Origin: Avipropionibacterium sp050157065
GTDB lineage: Bacteria > Actinomycetota > Actinomycetes > Propionibacteriales > Propionibacteriaceae
Direction: 5' to 3' (one strand)
Assembly: GCA_050157065.1 (NCBI GenBank)
Contig: CP189573.1
Length of the DNA stretch: 64,000 bases
The translations under genes and the position numbers were made by a program. This document shows positions 17,358 to 26,614 of the stretch, piece by piece (position 1 is the stretch's first letter; the number at the start of each line of letters is the position of its first letter). The notes below the pieces were generated by a model. The model did no database searches and was not told where the DNA came from. It was given only the letters and a program-made list of their open reading frames with translations.

Positions 17358-18047
17358 TCAGTGCTTCGTGCTGTCGATGGACCCCAGCACGAGGCCCTTC
17401 GCCCATTCGAGGTGATCACGCATCAGCCGCTCGGCGGCGTCACCGTCGTGGTCCGAGATCGCCTGCACGATCTCCCGGTGCATTCTGACCGTTTCGCGTT
17501 GGCCCTGCGGATCCGTGGTCAGCGCGCCCGATCGCGCCTGCACCGCTTCGATCTGGCGGGTGACCTGATTCACCGTCGAGGCCAGCGCGGAGTTGCCCGA
17601 CAGTTCGGTGAGGGCATGGTGGAAGCTGGCTCCCATCGGAGACTGCTGCCCGCCCTCGGACAGTGCCTTGCGGTGACCGCCCACCAACCTGCGGAGCTCG
17701 ACCAGGTCTGCCCGGGCAAGCGCGCGCTCGGCGGCACGCCGCGCCGCGTACGGCTCGAGCAGCAACCGCAGTTCATAGAGGTCGGCGACCTCGACCAGGG
17801 TGAAACCGGCCACCTGGGCGCCCCGCCGCGGATGAATCTTGGCCAACCCTTCCCGCTCGAGCTGCCGCAGGGCCTCCCGAACTGGTGTCGTCGAGCAGTC
17901 GAAGTGCTTGGACAGCGGGATCTCCCGCAGCCGGTAGCCCGCTGGCAGTCGCCCCGAGGCGATGGCGTCGCGCAAGGTCTCGTGGATGGTGCCGGCCACC
18001 GACGACCCCGTGGTCCGTGGCTCCAGGCGTTCGACAAGGTCAGTCAC
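17358..18047 (-). CDS. GntR-family transcriptional regulator, FCD (FadR) subgroup
   Basis: A 229-residue repressor-type protein. A winged helix-turn-helix lies at ~15-80 (AIASGRLPAGYRLREIPLSK, TTPVREALRQLEREGL). An all-helical FCD ligand domain at ~90-220 has the metal-site pattern of Asp/His residues (FHHALTELSGN, MHREIVQAI). The GTG at 18045-18047 is chosen because the upstream ATG at 18078-18080 lies inside an operator palindrome. It is divergent from the binding-protein operon and in line with the DgaE-like gene. The shared motif at all local promoters, including its own, suggests it is autoregulated and controls the whole locus. Confidence 0.88.
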   Translation of the reverse strand: MTDLVERLEPRTTGSSVAGTIHETLRDAIASGRLPAGYRLREIPLSKHFDCSTTPVREALRQLEREGLAKIHPRRGAQVAGFTLVEVADLYELRLLLEPYAARRAAERALARADLVELRRLVGGHRKALSEGGQQSPMGASFHHALTELSGNSALASTVNQVTRQIEAVQARSGALTTDPQGQRETVRMHREIVQAISDHDGDAAERLMRDHLEWAKGLVLGSIDSTKH

Positions 18048-18072
18048 GGGGCCAGTATGACATCCCGGCCGA

Positions 18073-18082
18073 TTATGCATAA
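18073..18082. promoter_or_regulatory. operator palindrome TTATGCATAA at the GntR promoter
   Basis: A perfect 10-bp palindrome 25 bp upstream of the GntR start, identical in its core to the one at 16120-16129. On the minus strand it contains CATAAT, which could itself be the -10 box. Confidence 0.6.
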
Positions 18083-18128
18083 GAGGTCACGAAACGGCAC
18101 CGAAGCCGTGTCATCCTGTGGCTACCCA

Positions 18129-18162
18129 TTGACAGACGTCGACCCGTTTTCCACATAATGTG
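18129..18162 (+). promoter_or_regulatory. promoter of the ABC operon with overlapping operator
   Basis: TTGACA at 18129-18134 and CATAAT at 18154-18159 with a 19-nt spacer form a housekeeping-type promoter. The palindrome CACATAATGTG (18152-18162) covers the -10 box and is the reverse complement of the CACATTATG core found at the other three sites. Occupancy would block transcription of the operon that starts at 18203. Confidence 0.65.
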
Positions 18163-18202
18163 TCACGCCAGCATCACGCTGCAGGGGACGAGGGAGACCA
18201 CC

Positions 18203-19720
18203 ATGACCGATCACGTGACATCCGACGACAGCCCGAAGGACTCGAACGGCACCGCCGATCGACCCGGCTTGAGTCGGCGCCGACTGCTGGCCGCCGGCTC
18301 GGCCGCTGCACTCGGCGGCGGCCTGCTCGCCGCCTGCCAGCCCCAGGCCGGCGGCTCGGGCGGTACGGGTGGGGGCAGCGCAGCCAAGATCCGCGTCTGG
18401 ACCGTGCCGGAGGGCCCCGACGACGAGGCCTTCCAGAAGAAGATCTTCGCCGACGTCTTCGCCAAGGAGCACCCCGACGTCGAGGTGGAGTTGCAGTTCT
18501 TCCCGCCGGCGCAGTACGGGAACGCCCTGCAGCTGGCCTTCACCGGCGGCAGCGACGCCCCTGACGTGTTCCGGGTCGGCAACGGCGCCCGGCTGAACGA
18601 CGCCCATCCCAAGGGCTGGGTCGCCCCGCTGGACGAGTTCATCACCGACGAGTTCACCTCGCGCTTCCCGAGCTGGGTGTACGACCCCGAGCAGAGCCCG
18701 CTGTACCGCGACGGCAAGCCGGTGGCGGTCCCCCGGCCCGATCCGTTCGTCGAGGCGATCCGCGTCCTCTACTGCAATGAGGAGTTGCTCACCGCGGCCG
18801 GGTACTCCGAACCGCCGAAGACCTGGAGCGAGTTCGCCGAGGCGACCCAGAAGATCACCGCCGACAACGGTGGCCGGGCGTACGGCGGCGCCATCGTCGG
18901 CAGCACTCCCACCCACCTGACCATGGCTGCCCTCGCGGGTCCACAAGGTTGGCGCGCTTACGGTCAGCCCCTGCTCGATCTGCGCAACGGCAAGCCGGCG
19001 ATGGCCGAACCCAGTCTCGTCCAGACCATCGAGTTTTGGCAGGAACTGCACCGAGCCGGTGCCCTGACGCCGGGCTGGGAGACCTGGGACGCGACCCAGG
19101 CCATCCAACAGATGGCGGCCGGCCGACTCGCCATGTACACCTTCCCGCTGTTCCACACCTTCCAGTTGCGCAACGCCAACCCCGACCTGCCGCTGGTGCT
19201 CGCGGCACCGCCGGACCCCGACGACGGCCGCAAGGGATCGATCGGACCGGTCGACGCGGCACCGTTCTGGATGATGAGCACCACCTGCACCGAACGGGAG
19301 GCCGCCTGGCAGGTGCTCGACTTCTTTGCCTCGAAGGAGTTCCAGCAACCGGCCTTCGTCGAGCTGAAGCAGATGTCGCTGATCGAGGAGGTGTACGAGG
19401 GAGTGGAGGTCGACCCGGACGTCGTCCGACTTCGCGAGATCGCCGACGACATCGTTCGCGCACGTCCGCAACCCGACATCACCAAGCCCGAGGCCGGCAC
19501 CTTCTACGCCGACCTGATCGCGAAGGGGCCCAAGACGAAGCCCGCCGACATCTTCTTCGAAGCGGTCACCAAGGGCACCGACTACGCGGCCGCGGCGGCT
19601 GCGTACGACGAGGAGCTGACAGCGTCGATCGAGACCCTGCTGCCACAGCACGACGGTGTCACGATGGAGGACTTCACGTTCCCCGACTGGGACCCGATGA
19701 CCGACTACTTCGAGCGCTGA
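18203..19720 (+). CDS. sugar ABC transporter substrate-binding lipoprotein
   Basis: First gene of the transport operon, 505 residues. A Tat motif SRRRLLAAGS (24-33) and a clear lipobox LLAAC with C45 show export and lipid anchoring. The mature part is a family-1 solute-binding fold (AQYGNALQLAFTGGSDAPD, EPPKTWSEFAEA, GWETWDATQAIQQMAAGRL). ATG at 18203 with AGGGAG 7 nt upstream. The substrate is probably an oligosaccharide, to judge from the family and the neighbours. No ATP-binding subunit is encoded here, so a shared MsiK-type ATPase elsewhere is expected. Confidence 0.93.
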   Translation: MTDHVTSDDSPKDSNGTADRPGLSRRRLLAAGSAAALGGGLLAACQPQAGGSGGTGGGSAAKIRVWTVPEGPDDEAFQKKIFADVFAKEHPDVEVELQFFPPAQYGNALQLAFTGGSDAPDVFRVGNGARLNDAHPKGWVAPLDEFITDEFTSRFPSWVYDPEQSPLYRDGKPVAVPRPDPFVEAIRVLYCNEELLTAAGYSEPPKTWSEFAEATQKITADNGGRAYGGAIVGSTPTHLTMAALAGPQGWRAYGQPLLDLRNGKPAMAEPSLVQTIEFWQELHRAGALTPGWETWDATQAIQQMAAGRLAMYTFPLFHTFQLRNANPDLPLVLAAPPDPDDGRKGSIGPVDAAPFWMMSTTCTEREAAWQVLDFFASKEFQQPAFVELKQMSLIEEVYEGVEVDPDVVRLREIADDIVRARPQPDITKPEAGTFYADLIAKGPKTKPADIFFEAVTKGTDYAAAAAAYDEELTASIETLLPQHDGVTMEDFTFPDWDPMTDYFER

Positions 19721-19800
19721 CCACCGAAGCAGCCCACGCCGACCTGTTGGCCACTCGGTCGGCCACCGACATTCGGTACCCCACGTTCCTGAGGAGATGA

Positions 19801-20790
19801 ATGACCGTCGCGCACGCCCCCGTCGGGGGCCCCGACGTCGAGACACCCCGAACCGCCCGCGGAAACCTCGGCAAGCGGATCCGTGACCATCGCTGGCACT
19901 TCGCCTTCATCACGCCCATGGTGGTGCTGTACTGCGCGTTCACCGCCTGGCCGATGATCGCGAGTTGGGCGTACGCGGTGTTCGACTGGACCGGATTCGG
20001 CCCGCTCACCGACTTCGTCGGGCTCGCCAACTTCACCGAGGCGTTCGCGGACCCGCAGTTCTGGCGCGCCGCACGCAACACCGCCATCTTTGCGCTGTTC
20101 GCCGTCTTCGTGCAGCTGCCGCTGGCGTTGCTCATCGCGATGGTGCTCAACGACAAGTTCCTCCGAGGTCGCAACGCCTACCGGGCGATGTTCTTCCTGC
20201 CTGTCGTCACCACCACCGCCGTGGTGGGCGTCGTGTTCGCGGTGTTGCTCGACCCGTCCGGCGGACCGCTCAACGAGGTGGTGCTCAACCTCGGTGGCAC
20301 GCCGATCAACTTTCTGGGCAGTGATCGACTGGCCCTGCCCACGGTGCTGGTGATCGACATGTGGAAGGGCATCGGGGTCACCATCATCTATTGGCTCGCC
20401 GCACTGCAGACCGTGCCGGAGGAACTGATCGAGGCGGCCCGCATCGACGGTGCCAACCGCTTCCAGATCCTGACCCGGGTCATCGTGCCGTTGCTCGCCC
20501 CGTTGGCGGCGGTGATCCTGCTGCTGACCTTCGTGACCAGCATGAACGCGTTCGACCTGGTGCAGGTGATGACCGAGGGTGGTCCGAACGGTGCGACCGA
20601 CATCGTGCAGACCTACATCTACCGGTACGCGTTCAACCCTGACGGGCTGCCGCGCTTCGGCTACGCCTCGGCCGTCGGCATCGTGTTCGGCGTGGCGGTG
20701 ATGCTGGTGACGGTGTTGCCTCCCGCTGTCCGACGACTCTCCCGACTGGCTCGCCGACGCCGTACCCAGCGAGCGGAGGCCACCCGATGA
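19801..20790 (+). CDS. sugar ABC transporter permease, MalF type
   Basis: An integral membrane protein of 329 residues with about six segments. The EAA loop EAARIDGANRFQILTRVIVP near 215-235 contacts the ATPase. The first segment is FAFITPMVVLYCAFTAWPMI. GAGGAG lies just upstream of the start. It follows the binding protein after 80 bp and overlaps the next permease by four bases (ATGA). Confidence 0.93.
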   Translation: MTVAHAPVGGPDVETPRTARGNLGKRIRDHRWHFAFITPMVVLYCAFTAWPMIASWAYAVFDWTGFGPLTDFVGLANFTEAFADPQFWRAARNTAIFALFAVFVQLPLALLIAMVLNDKFLRGRNAYRAMFFLPVVTTTAVVGVVFAVLLDPSGGPLNEVVLNLGGTPINFLGSDRLALPTVLVIDMWKGIGVTIIYWLAALQTVPEELIEAARIDGANRFQILTRVIVPLLAPLAAVILLLTFVTSMNAFDLVQVMTEGGPNGATDIVQTYIYRYAFNPDGLPRFGYASAVGIVFGVAVMLVTVLPPAVRRLSRLARRRRTQRAEATR

Positions 20791-21617
20791 GCAAGCACGA
20801 TCTCCGCCGGATCCCGGTCCACATCATTCTCGTCGTGGTGTGCCTGGCCTGGGTCTACCCGTTCATCTGGATGCTGTCGACCTCGTTCAAGAACACCCGG
20901 GAGATGTTCACCAGCATCTTGACCCTGATCCCGAGCGAACCGTCGTGGGACAACTACGAGCGGGCGTGGGTGTCGGCCAAGTTCGGCCAGTACACCGTCA
21001 ACACCTTGTTGGTGTCCCTCGCGGTGGCCACCCTTGTGGTCCTCGTGTCCAGCCTCGCCGGGTATGCCCTGGGGCGTGGCAGCATGCCCGGCAAGAAGGT
21101 GATCATCGGCATCCTCGTGGCCACGATGTTCCTGCCCAAGGGTTACACCATCCTGCCGACGTACATCCTGATCAACGCCATCGGTCTCAACAACACCCTG
21201 TTCGGCGTGATCCTGGCCGAAGCAGGGCCAGCACACATCGTGGCGATCCTGCTGTTCACCGGCTACTTCGCCAACCTGCCGAGGGAGCTGGAGGAGGCCG
21301 CGATGATGGACGGCGCCGGGCACTGGCGCATCTTCTGGCGGATCATGTTGCCGCTGAGCAAGCCCGTCGCGGCAACGAACTTCCTGTTCAACTTCCTCAA
21401 CGCCTGGAATGCGTTCCTCATCCCGCTCGTGTTCACCCTCGGCGCCCCTGACCTGCGCACGCTCGGTGTCGGCATGTACGCGTTCTTCGGGGAGAACGCG
21501 ATCGACTGGACGGGGTTGGCTGCCGGCGGCGTGATCGCCGTCCTCCCGATCATCGTGGTCTTCCTGTTCCTACAACGCTATTTCGTCGAGGGCATCGCTG
21601 GCGCGGTGCGGGGGTGA
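20787..21617 (+). CDS. sugar ABC transporter permease, MalG type
   Basis: A 276-residue inner-membrane permease and partner of the preceding gene. It has the usual MalG features: WVYPFIWMLSTSFKN in the first segment and the EAA loop EEAAMMDGAGHWRIFWRIML near 168-190. Start and preceding stop overlap as ATGA, so the two are translationally coupled. Confidence 0.93.
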   Translation: MSKHDLRRIPVHIILVVVCLAWVYPFIWMLSTSFKNTREMFTSILTLIPSEPSWDNYERAWVSAKFGQYTVNTLLVSLAVATLVVLVSSLAGYALGRGSMPGKKVIIGILVATMFLPKGYTILPTYILINAIGLNNTLFGVILAEAGPAHIVAILLFTGYFANLPRELEEAAMMDGAGHWRIFWRIMLPLSKPVAATNFLFNFLNAWNAFLIPLVFTLGAPDLRTLGVGMYAFFGENAIDWTGLAAGGVIAVLPIIVVFLFLQRYFVEGIAGAVRG

Positions 21618-21621
21618 GTTC

Positions 21622-22704
21622 ATGACGGGCAACGACAACGTCTCCGCAGGCACGCCGAGCAGAGCGGTACGACCCACGAACCGGCGCTACGGTGTTGCCC
21701 TGATCGGGGCCGGCTGGGTGGCCGCCGAGTACGTCCGCGCCTTGGCCGAGGATCCCCGGTCCCACATCACCGGGATCCTGACCCGTACCCCGGAACGGGG
21801 CGTCGCCCTGTTGGCCGAGCACGGTGTCGACGCTCGCAGGTACGCCTCGCTCGACGAACTGCTGGCCGACGACGCGGTCGACGTCGTCGTGTCGTGCACG
21901 CCGCCCGAGGGTCGAGCCGACCAGTTGTGTGCCGCGGCCGCGGCTGGCAAGCACGTGGTGATCGAGAAGCCGGTGGCCCTGTCACTGGCCGAGGTGCGTG
22001 CCATCCGGGATGCGGTGGCCGCGGCGGGGGTGCAGAGCACGACAAGCTTCGTGCTGCGGTGGAACCCGCAGGTGACGACCACCAAACGCCTGATCGACGA
22101 CGGGTTCCTGGGCGACCTCGTGTTCGCCGAGTCGGGTTACTGGCATCCGGTACGGCCCCGGGCCGACTCGCACCACGACTGGCGCTACGGCCACGAGATG
22201 GGGGTCACCGCGTTCGTCAGCGGTGGCTGCCATGCCGTCGACATGTTGCGGTTCCTCGTCGGTGACGTCGCGGAGGTGTCTGCCTTCGGCGCCCCGGCTC
22301 GTGGCGGCCAGCCGTTCGCGTTCGACCCGGTGGTCACTGCATCACTGCGCTTCGCCAATGGTGCCGTAGGCACGGTGAGCGCCGTCCTCGACGGTGACAC
22401 CCCGTACACGTTCCCGATCAAGCTGGTCGGCACCCAGGGTTCGATCCAGGAGAACCGGCTGCACTCGGCGACCCGCCTGCCCGGAGTGCCGGACTGGGTC
22501 AGCTTCGACACCGTCTCCCCCACCAGCGGCGACGTCGCCCACCACCCCTTCCGCGCCGAGATCAGCCACTTCCTCGACTGCCTCGACTCCCAGACCCCGT
22601 CCCATGCCTCGATCGCCGACACCTGGCGTTCCATGGCGACCTGCTTCGCGATCGATGCATCCATCGCCGCCGGCGGGCAACCCGTCACCGTCGAACTGGA
22701 GTGA
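21622..22704 (+). CDS. Gfo/Idh/MocA-family oxidoreductase (first)
   Basis: An NAD(P)-dependent sugar or inositol dehydrogenase-like enzyme of 360 residues. The Rossmann motif is GAGWVAAEYVRAL (~34-46), and EKPVALS near 115-121 contains the family Lys. The C-terminal beta-sheet domain contains GGCHAVDMLRF with a candidate catalytic His. It starts 4 bp after the permease stop and forms one operon with the transporter. It probably oxidises or epimerises the imported sugar; which one is unknown. Confidence 0.88.
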   Translation: MTGNDNVSAGTPSRAVRPTNRRYGVALIGAGWVAAEYVRALAEDPRSHITGILTRTPERGVALLAEHGVDARRYASLDELLADDAVDVVVSCTPPEGRADQLCAAAAAGKHVVIEKPVALSLAEVRAIRDAVAAAGVQSTTSFVLRWNPQVTTTKRLIDDGFLGDLVFAESGYWHPVRPRADSHHDWRYGHEMGVTAFVSGGCHAVDMLRFLVGDVAEVSAFGAPARGGQPFAFDPVVTASLRFANGAVGTVSAVLDGDTPYTFPIKLVGTQGSIQENRLHSATRLPGVPDWVSFDTVSPTSGDVAHHPFRAEISHFLDCLDSQTPSHASIADTWRSMATCFAIDASIAAGGQPVTVELE

Positions 22705-22706
22705 TC

Positions 22707-23732
22707 ATGAACCAACCGCGAGTACGGATCGGCCTGGTCGGGTGCGGGGTCTTCGGACACCGGCATGCCGAGGCACTGCACGTCTTGTCTGACCGTGTCG
22801 ACGTGGTCGCAGTCGCGGATCCTGATCGCGACAAGGCCGTCGAGGTCGCCGCCATCGTCGGCGCCACCACAGTCGTCACCGACCACCGTGAGCTACTGGA
22901 CCATGTCGACGCGATCACGATCGCCACTCCCCACCAGTTCCACCACCCGATCGCAGCCGACGCGATCGCCGCGGGCAAGCACGTGTTCCTCGAGAAGCCG
23001 CTGGCGATGACGGAGGCCGAAGGCCTGTCCCTGGTGCAGGCTGCTGCGGAGGCCGACCGGGTGCTGATGGTCGGCTACCCACTGCGCCACCACCCGCTCT
23101 TCGTGCGCCTCAAGCAGGAGATCGACTCGGGCCGCTGGGGAGAGCCTGTCCACGCGAGCCTGCAGACCCAGCAGTACCTCGTCATCCCCGAGGGCCACTG
23201 GCGGGGTTCCAAGGCGAGCCGCGGTGGCGGCAGCCTGTTCAGCCACGGCTGCCACTACATCGACCTGCTGCTGTGGATTCTCGGCGATCCCGTACGGGGC
23301 ACGCACGTCGGCACCGACCACGGCACGCCCTGGCACGTCGAGGGCGAGACGACCAGCCATGCCCTGCTCGAGTTCTCCGGTGGCCGGATCGGCCACTACT
23401 TCGGGACCGACGTGGCGAACCGGTGTGATCCGCACGGCGTGCACACCGTCCACCTCACCAACGGCACCCTCATGCTGCGGCCTCGCGAAGGGATTCTGAC
23501 CGGGTCGAACTGCGACATGGCTGAGCCCGAAGTACTGCTGCAGACCGAGCCGCGGCACAAGTTCGTCCACGCTGAGCTCGGACACTTCCTGGACTGCGTG
23601 GAAACCGGAGCACGCCCCGACACCGACGGCGCTCGCAGTCTGCAGTCGCTGCGGGTGATCTGGCGGTTGTACGAGCAGGAGCGCACCGGTGGCTTCGCCG
23701 ACCTCACAGGACTCGGGCTGTCCCAGGCCTGA
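22707..23732 (+). CDS. Gfo/Idh/MocA-family oxidoreductase (second)
   Basis: A 341-residue NAD(P)-dependent enzyme. The Rossmann motif is GLVGCGVFGHRHAEAL (~9-24), the Lys motif EKPLAMT lies at ~96-102, and HGCHYIDLLLWILGDP carries the catalytic-domain His. The ATG at 22707 has GGAG 5 nt upstream and lies 2 bp past the stop of the first copy. Two such enzymes in tandem fit an oxidation-reduction pair acting on one sugar, as in known keto-sugar pathways (inference). Confidence 0.88.
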   Translation: MNQPRVRIGLVGCGVFGHRHAEALHVLSDRVDVVAVADPDRDKAVEVAAIVGATTVVTDHRELLDHVDAITIATPHQFHHPIAADAIAAGKHVFLEKPLAMTEAEGLSLVQAAAEADRVLMVGYPLRHHPLFVRLKQEIDSGRWGEPVHASLQTQQYLVIPEGHWRGSKASRGGGSLFSHGCHYIDLLLWILGDPVRGTHVGTDHGTPWHVEGETTSHALLEFSGGRIGHYFGTDVANRCDPHGVHTVHLTNGTLMLRPREGILTGSNCDMAEPEVLLQTEPRHKFVHAELGHFLDCVETGARPDTDGARSLQSLRVIWRLYEQERTGGFADLTGLGLSQA

Positions 23733-23778
23733 CGCCCCGACCAGATCGTACGGCGGCCAGCGTCGCCACCGGTCGTCC

Positions 23779-25074
23779 TCAGGCGGACTTGTCGCGACGC
23801 TCCCGCTTGGCGAGCTTGGCCCGAGGCACCAGTGTCGGTACGGCGTTGGCGCGGACCACCTCCTCGGTGATCACGACCTGGCCGATGTCCTCGGACGACG
23901 GCACCTCGTACATCACCCCGAGGAGCACCTCCTCCAAGATGGCGCGCAGGCCACGGGCGCCGGTGCCGCGTTCCAGGGCGAGGTCGGCGACCGCCTCGAT
24001 CGCCTCCGGGCTGAACTCGAGGTCGACGCCGTCCAGCTCGAAGAGCTTGCGGTACTGCTTCATCAGCGCGTTCTTCGGTTCCTCGAGGATCCGGATCAGC
24101 GACTCCCGGTCGAGCGGGGTCACCGAGCTGATCATGGGTAGCCGGCCGACGAACTCGGGGATCAGGCCGAACTTGGTCAGGTCCTCGGGGCGGACGTCGG
24201 CGAACGGGTCGGTCGACTTCTCCTTGCGCGACTCGACGTCGTTGTTGAAGCCCAGCGGGCGCTTCCCGACGCGGCTGTCGATGATCTGCTCCAGCCCGGC
24301 GAACGCGCCGCCGACGATGAACAGCACGTTGGTGGTGTCGATCTGGATGAAGTCCTGGTGCGGGTGCTTGCGCCCACCCTGCGGCGGCACCGACGCCGAG
24401 GTCCCCTCGAGGATCTTCAGCAGCGCCTGCTGCACGCCCTCGCCGGACACGTCGCGGGTGATCGACGGGTTCTCGCTCTTGCGGGCGACCTTGTCGATCT
24501 CGTCGATGTAGATGATCCCGGTCTCGGCCTTCTTCACGTCGAAGTCGGCGGCCTGGATCAGCTTGAGCAGGATGTTCTCCACGTCCTCACCGACGTAGCC
24601 GGCCTCGGTGAGCGCGGTCGCATCAGCGATGGCGAACGGAACGTTCAACATCTTGGCCAGCGTCTGGGCGAGGTAGGTCTTGCCACAGCCGGTCGGCCCG
24701 ACGAGCAGGATGTTGGCCTTGCTCAGCTCGACGCCCTCGTCCTCGGCGGCACGTCGACCCGACGGGGCGCTGGCCTGCGCGCGGACCCGCTTGTAGTGGT
24801 TGTAGACCGCGACCGAAAGCGCTCGCTTGGCGGCGTCCTGCCCGATCACGTACGTGTCGAGGAACTCCCGGATCGCCATCGGCTTGGGCAGTTCCTCGAC
24901 CAGGCCGATGTCGGCCGACTCGGAGAACTCCTCTTCGATGATCTCGTTGCACAGCTCGATGCACTCGTCGCAGATGTAGACGCCCGGGCCGGCGATCAGC
25001 TTCTTGACCTGCTTCTGGCTCTTTCCGCAGAACGAACACTTCAACAGGTCGCCACTCTCACCGATGCGTGCCAT
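23779..25074 (-). CDS. clpX: ATP-dependent Clp protease ATP-binding subunit ClpX
   Basis: AAA+ unfoldase of 431 residues that feeds tagged proteins into ClpP. The zinc-binding domain uses C13, C16, C35 and C38. Walker A is GPTGCGKT, Walker B IIYIDEIDK, and a LGF tripeptide in RPLGFNNDVES fits the ClpP-docking loop. Sensor/arginine motifs lie in FVGRLPMISSV and GARGLRAILEE. Start ATG with GAGGAGGG about 7 nt upstream. A 135-bp gap separates it from clpP2, so it may have its own promoter as well as read-through. Confidence 0.98.
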   Translation of the reverse strand: MARIGESGDLLKCSFCGKSQKQVKKLIAGPGVYICDECIELCNEIIEEEFSESADIGLVEELPKPMAIREFLDTYVIGQDAAKRALSVAVYNHYKRVRAQASAPSGRRAAEDEGVELSKANILLVGPTGCGKTYLAQTLAKMLNVPFAIADATALTEAGYVGEDVENILLKLIQAADFDVKKAETGIIYIDEIDKVARKSENPSITRDVSGEGVQQALLKILEGTSASVPPQGGRKHPHQDFIQIDTTNVLFIVGGAFAGLEQIIDSRVGKRPLGFNNDVESRKEKSTDPFADVRPEDLTKFGLIPEFVGRLPMISSVTPLDRESLIRILEEPKNALMKQYRKLFELDGVDLEFSPEAIEAVADLALERGTGARGLRAILEEVLLGVMYEVPSSEDIGQVVITEEVVRANAVPTLVPRAKLAKRERRDKSA

Positions 25075-25209
25075 GGCCGTCCCTCCTCACGTGGTGAGTA
25101 CCCACCCTAGCCCGGCGGGGACGCAACGAAACGGGATTTGTCACCGGGTGTTGGAACACCGGCAGCACCCCGATCACGGGTACGGCCCCGCTGGGCTGGG
25201 ATGTGGTGG

Positions 25210-25872
25210 TCATGACGTCGGCGCGTCCTTCAGCGAGGTCAGGATGCCGTCGATGATCCCGTACTCCTTGGCCTCCTCGGCCGTCAGGTACTTGTCACGC
25301 TCGATGTCCTTGCTCACCTGCTCGACACTCTGCCCGGTGTCGGAGGCCAGCATGTTCTCCATCAGGGAACGGATCCGCAGGATCTCCTTGGCCTGGATCT
25401 CCAGGTCGGACGACTGCCCGTACCCACCCTCGGTGGCCGGCTGGTGGATCAGGATCCGGCTGTTGGGCAGGGCGAGCCGCTTGCCCTTGGCACCGGCGGC
25501 CAACAGCACCGCGGCAGCCGAGGCGGCCTGACCGAGGCACACCGTCTGCACGTCGGGTTTGATGTACTGCATGGTGTCGTAGATCGCGGTCAGCGCGGTG
25601 AACGAGCCACCGGGCGAGTTGATGTAGATCTCGATCTGCCGATCGGCGTCCATCGACTGCAGGCAGAGCAACTGGGCCATCACCGCGTTGGCGATCTCGT
25701 CACTGATCGGGGTGCCGAGGAAGATGATGCGCTCCTCGAACAACTTGGTGTACGGGTCGACCCGGCGCATGCCGTAGGAGGTGCGCTCCTCCCACTGCGG
25801 GATGTAGTAGTCCATCGACGGGCTGAGCGCGGGCGCACCGGTCGGGACCGGGTGCAGCAGGTTGGCGTTCAT
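25210..25872 (-). CDS. clpP2: ATP-dependent Clp protease proteolytic subunit ClpP2
   Basis: A serine protease subunit of 220 residues. The catalytic triad is Ser in GQAASAAAV, His in LIHQPATEGG and Asp in DIERDKYLT. The ATG at 25870-25872 has AAGGAAAG 6 nt upstream. The longer N-terminus before the fold (MDYYIPQWEERTSYG) is typical of actinobacterial ClpP2, which pairs with ClpP1 in a mixed 14-mer. It starts 32 bp after the clpP1 stop. Confidence 0.96.
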   Translation of the reverse strand: MNANLLHPVPTGAPALSPSMDYYIPQWEERTSYGMRRVDPYTKLFEERIIFLGTPISDEIANAVMAQLLCLQSMDADRQIEIYINSPGGSFTALTAIYDTMQYIKPDVQTVCLGQAASAAAVLLAAGAKGKRLALPNSRILIHQPATEGGYGQSSDLEIQAKEILRIRSLMENMLASDTGQSVEQVSKDIERDKYLTAEEAKEYGIIDGILTSLKDAPTS

Positions 25873-25904
25873 GTGGCTTTCCTTCACTGGTACGGAACCG
25901 GCGG

Positions 25905-26546
25905 TCACTGGTTGGGCGCGTCGACGCTGTCGCTGATCTGGCTCGCGCTGGTGTGGACATGGTCGATGAAGCCGTACTCGAGTGCCTGCTCGGCGGTGAA
26001 CCACCGGTCACGGTCGGAGTCGGCCTCGATCTGCTCCACCGTCTGGCCGGTGTGCTCGGCGATCAGCGTCGCCATCTGCCGCTTGATGTGAAGGGACTGC
26101 TCCGCCTGGATCCGGATGTCGGAGGCGGTGCCACCGAGACCGCCCGAGGGCTGGTGCATCATGATGCGGCTGTGCGGCAGGGCGAACCGCTTGCCCTTGG
26201 TGCCGGCGCTCAGCAGGAACTGGCCCATCGACGCGGCCAGCCCCATCCCGACCGTCGCGACGTCGTTGGAGATCCACTGCATGGTGTCGTAGATCGCCAT
26301 CCCGGAGTCGATCGACCCACCGGGCGAGTTGATGTAGAGGTAGATGTCCTTGTCGGAGTCCTCGGCGTTCAGCAGCAGCATCTGGGCGCAGATCGCATTC
26401 GCGTTCTCGTCCTTGACCTCGGAGCCGAGGAAGATGATCCGGTTCGCCAGCAGGGACTGGTAGACGTTGTCGTCCAGACCCATCCCGCCGGTCCTGACTG
26501 CCGCCCTGAATTCACCGGGACGCTCGGTTGCACGGTGTTCGCTCAC
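25905..26546 (-). CDS. clpP1: ATP-dependent Clp protease proteolytic subunit ClpP1
   Basis: A partner protease subunit with triad Ser (GLAASMGQF), His (MMHQPSGG) and Asp (ADSDRDRWFT). I place the start at the GTG at 26544-26546 (213 residues), which gives a family-like length. No strong ribosome site is visible there, and the ATG at 26481-26483 is an alternative that would remove 21 residues. Downstream of tig on the same strand. Confidence 0.93.
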   Translation of the reverse strand: MSEHRATERPGEFRAAVRTGGMGLDDNVYQSLLANRIIFLGSEVKDENANAICAQMLLLNAEDSDKDIYLYINSPGGSIDSGMAIYDTMQWISNDVATVGMGLAASMGQFLLSAGTKGKRFALPHSRIMMHQPSGGLGGTASDIRIQAEQSLHIKRQMATLIAEHTGQTVEQIEADSDRDRWFTAEQALEYGFIDHVHTSASQISDSVDAPNQ

Positions 26547-26614
26547 GCCTACGAACTTACTAGCGAGAGGTGACGAACCGGTCGAGGACGGGGGTCTGTT
26601 CGCTGTGGGCGCAG

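Noticed and set aside
25075..25209. ClgR-type operator upstream of clpX
   Set aside because: No CGCTG-N-CAGCG style palindrome is present; only a weak GTTTCG-N17-TAGGGT promoter-like pair on the minus strand.
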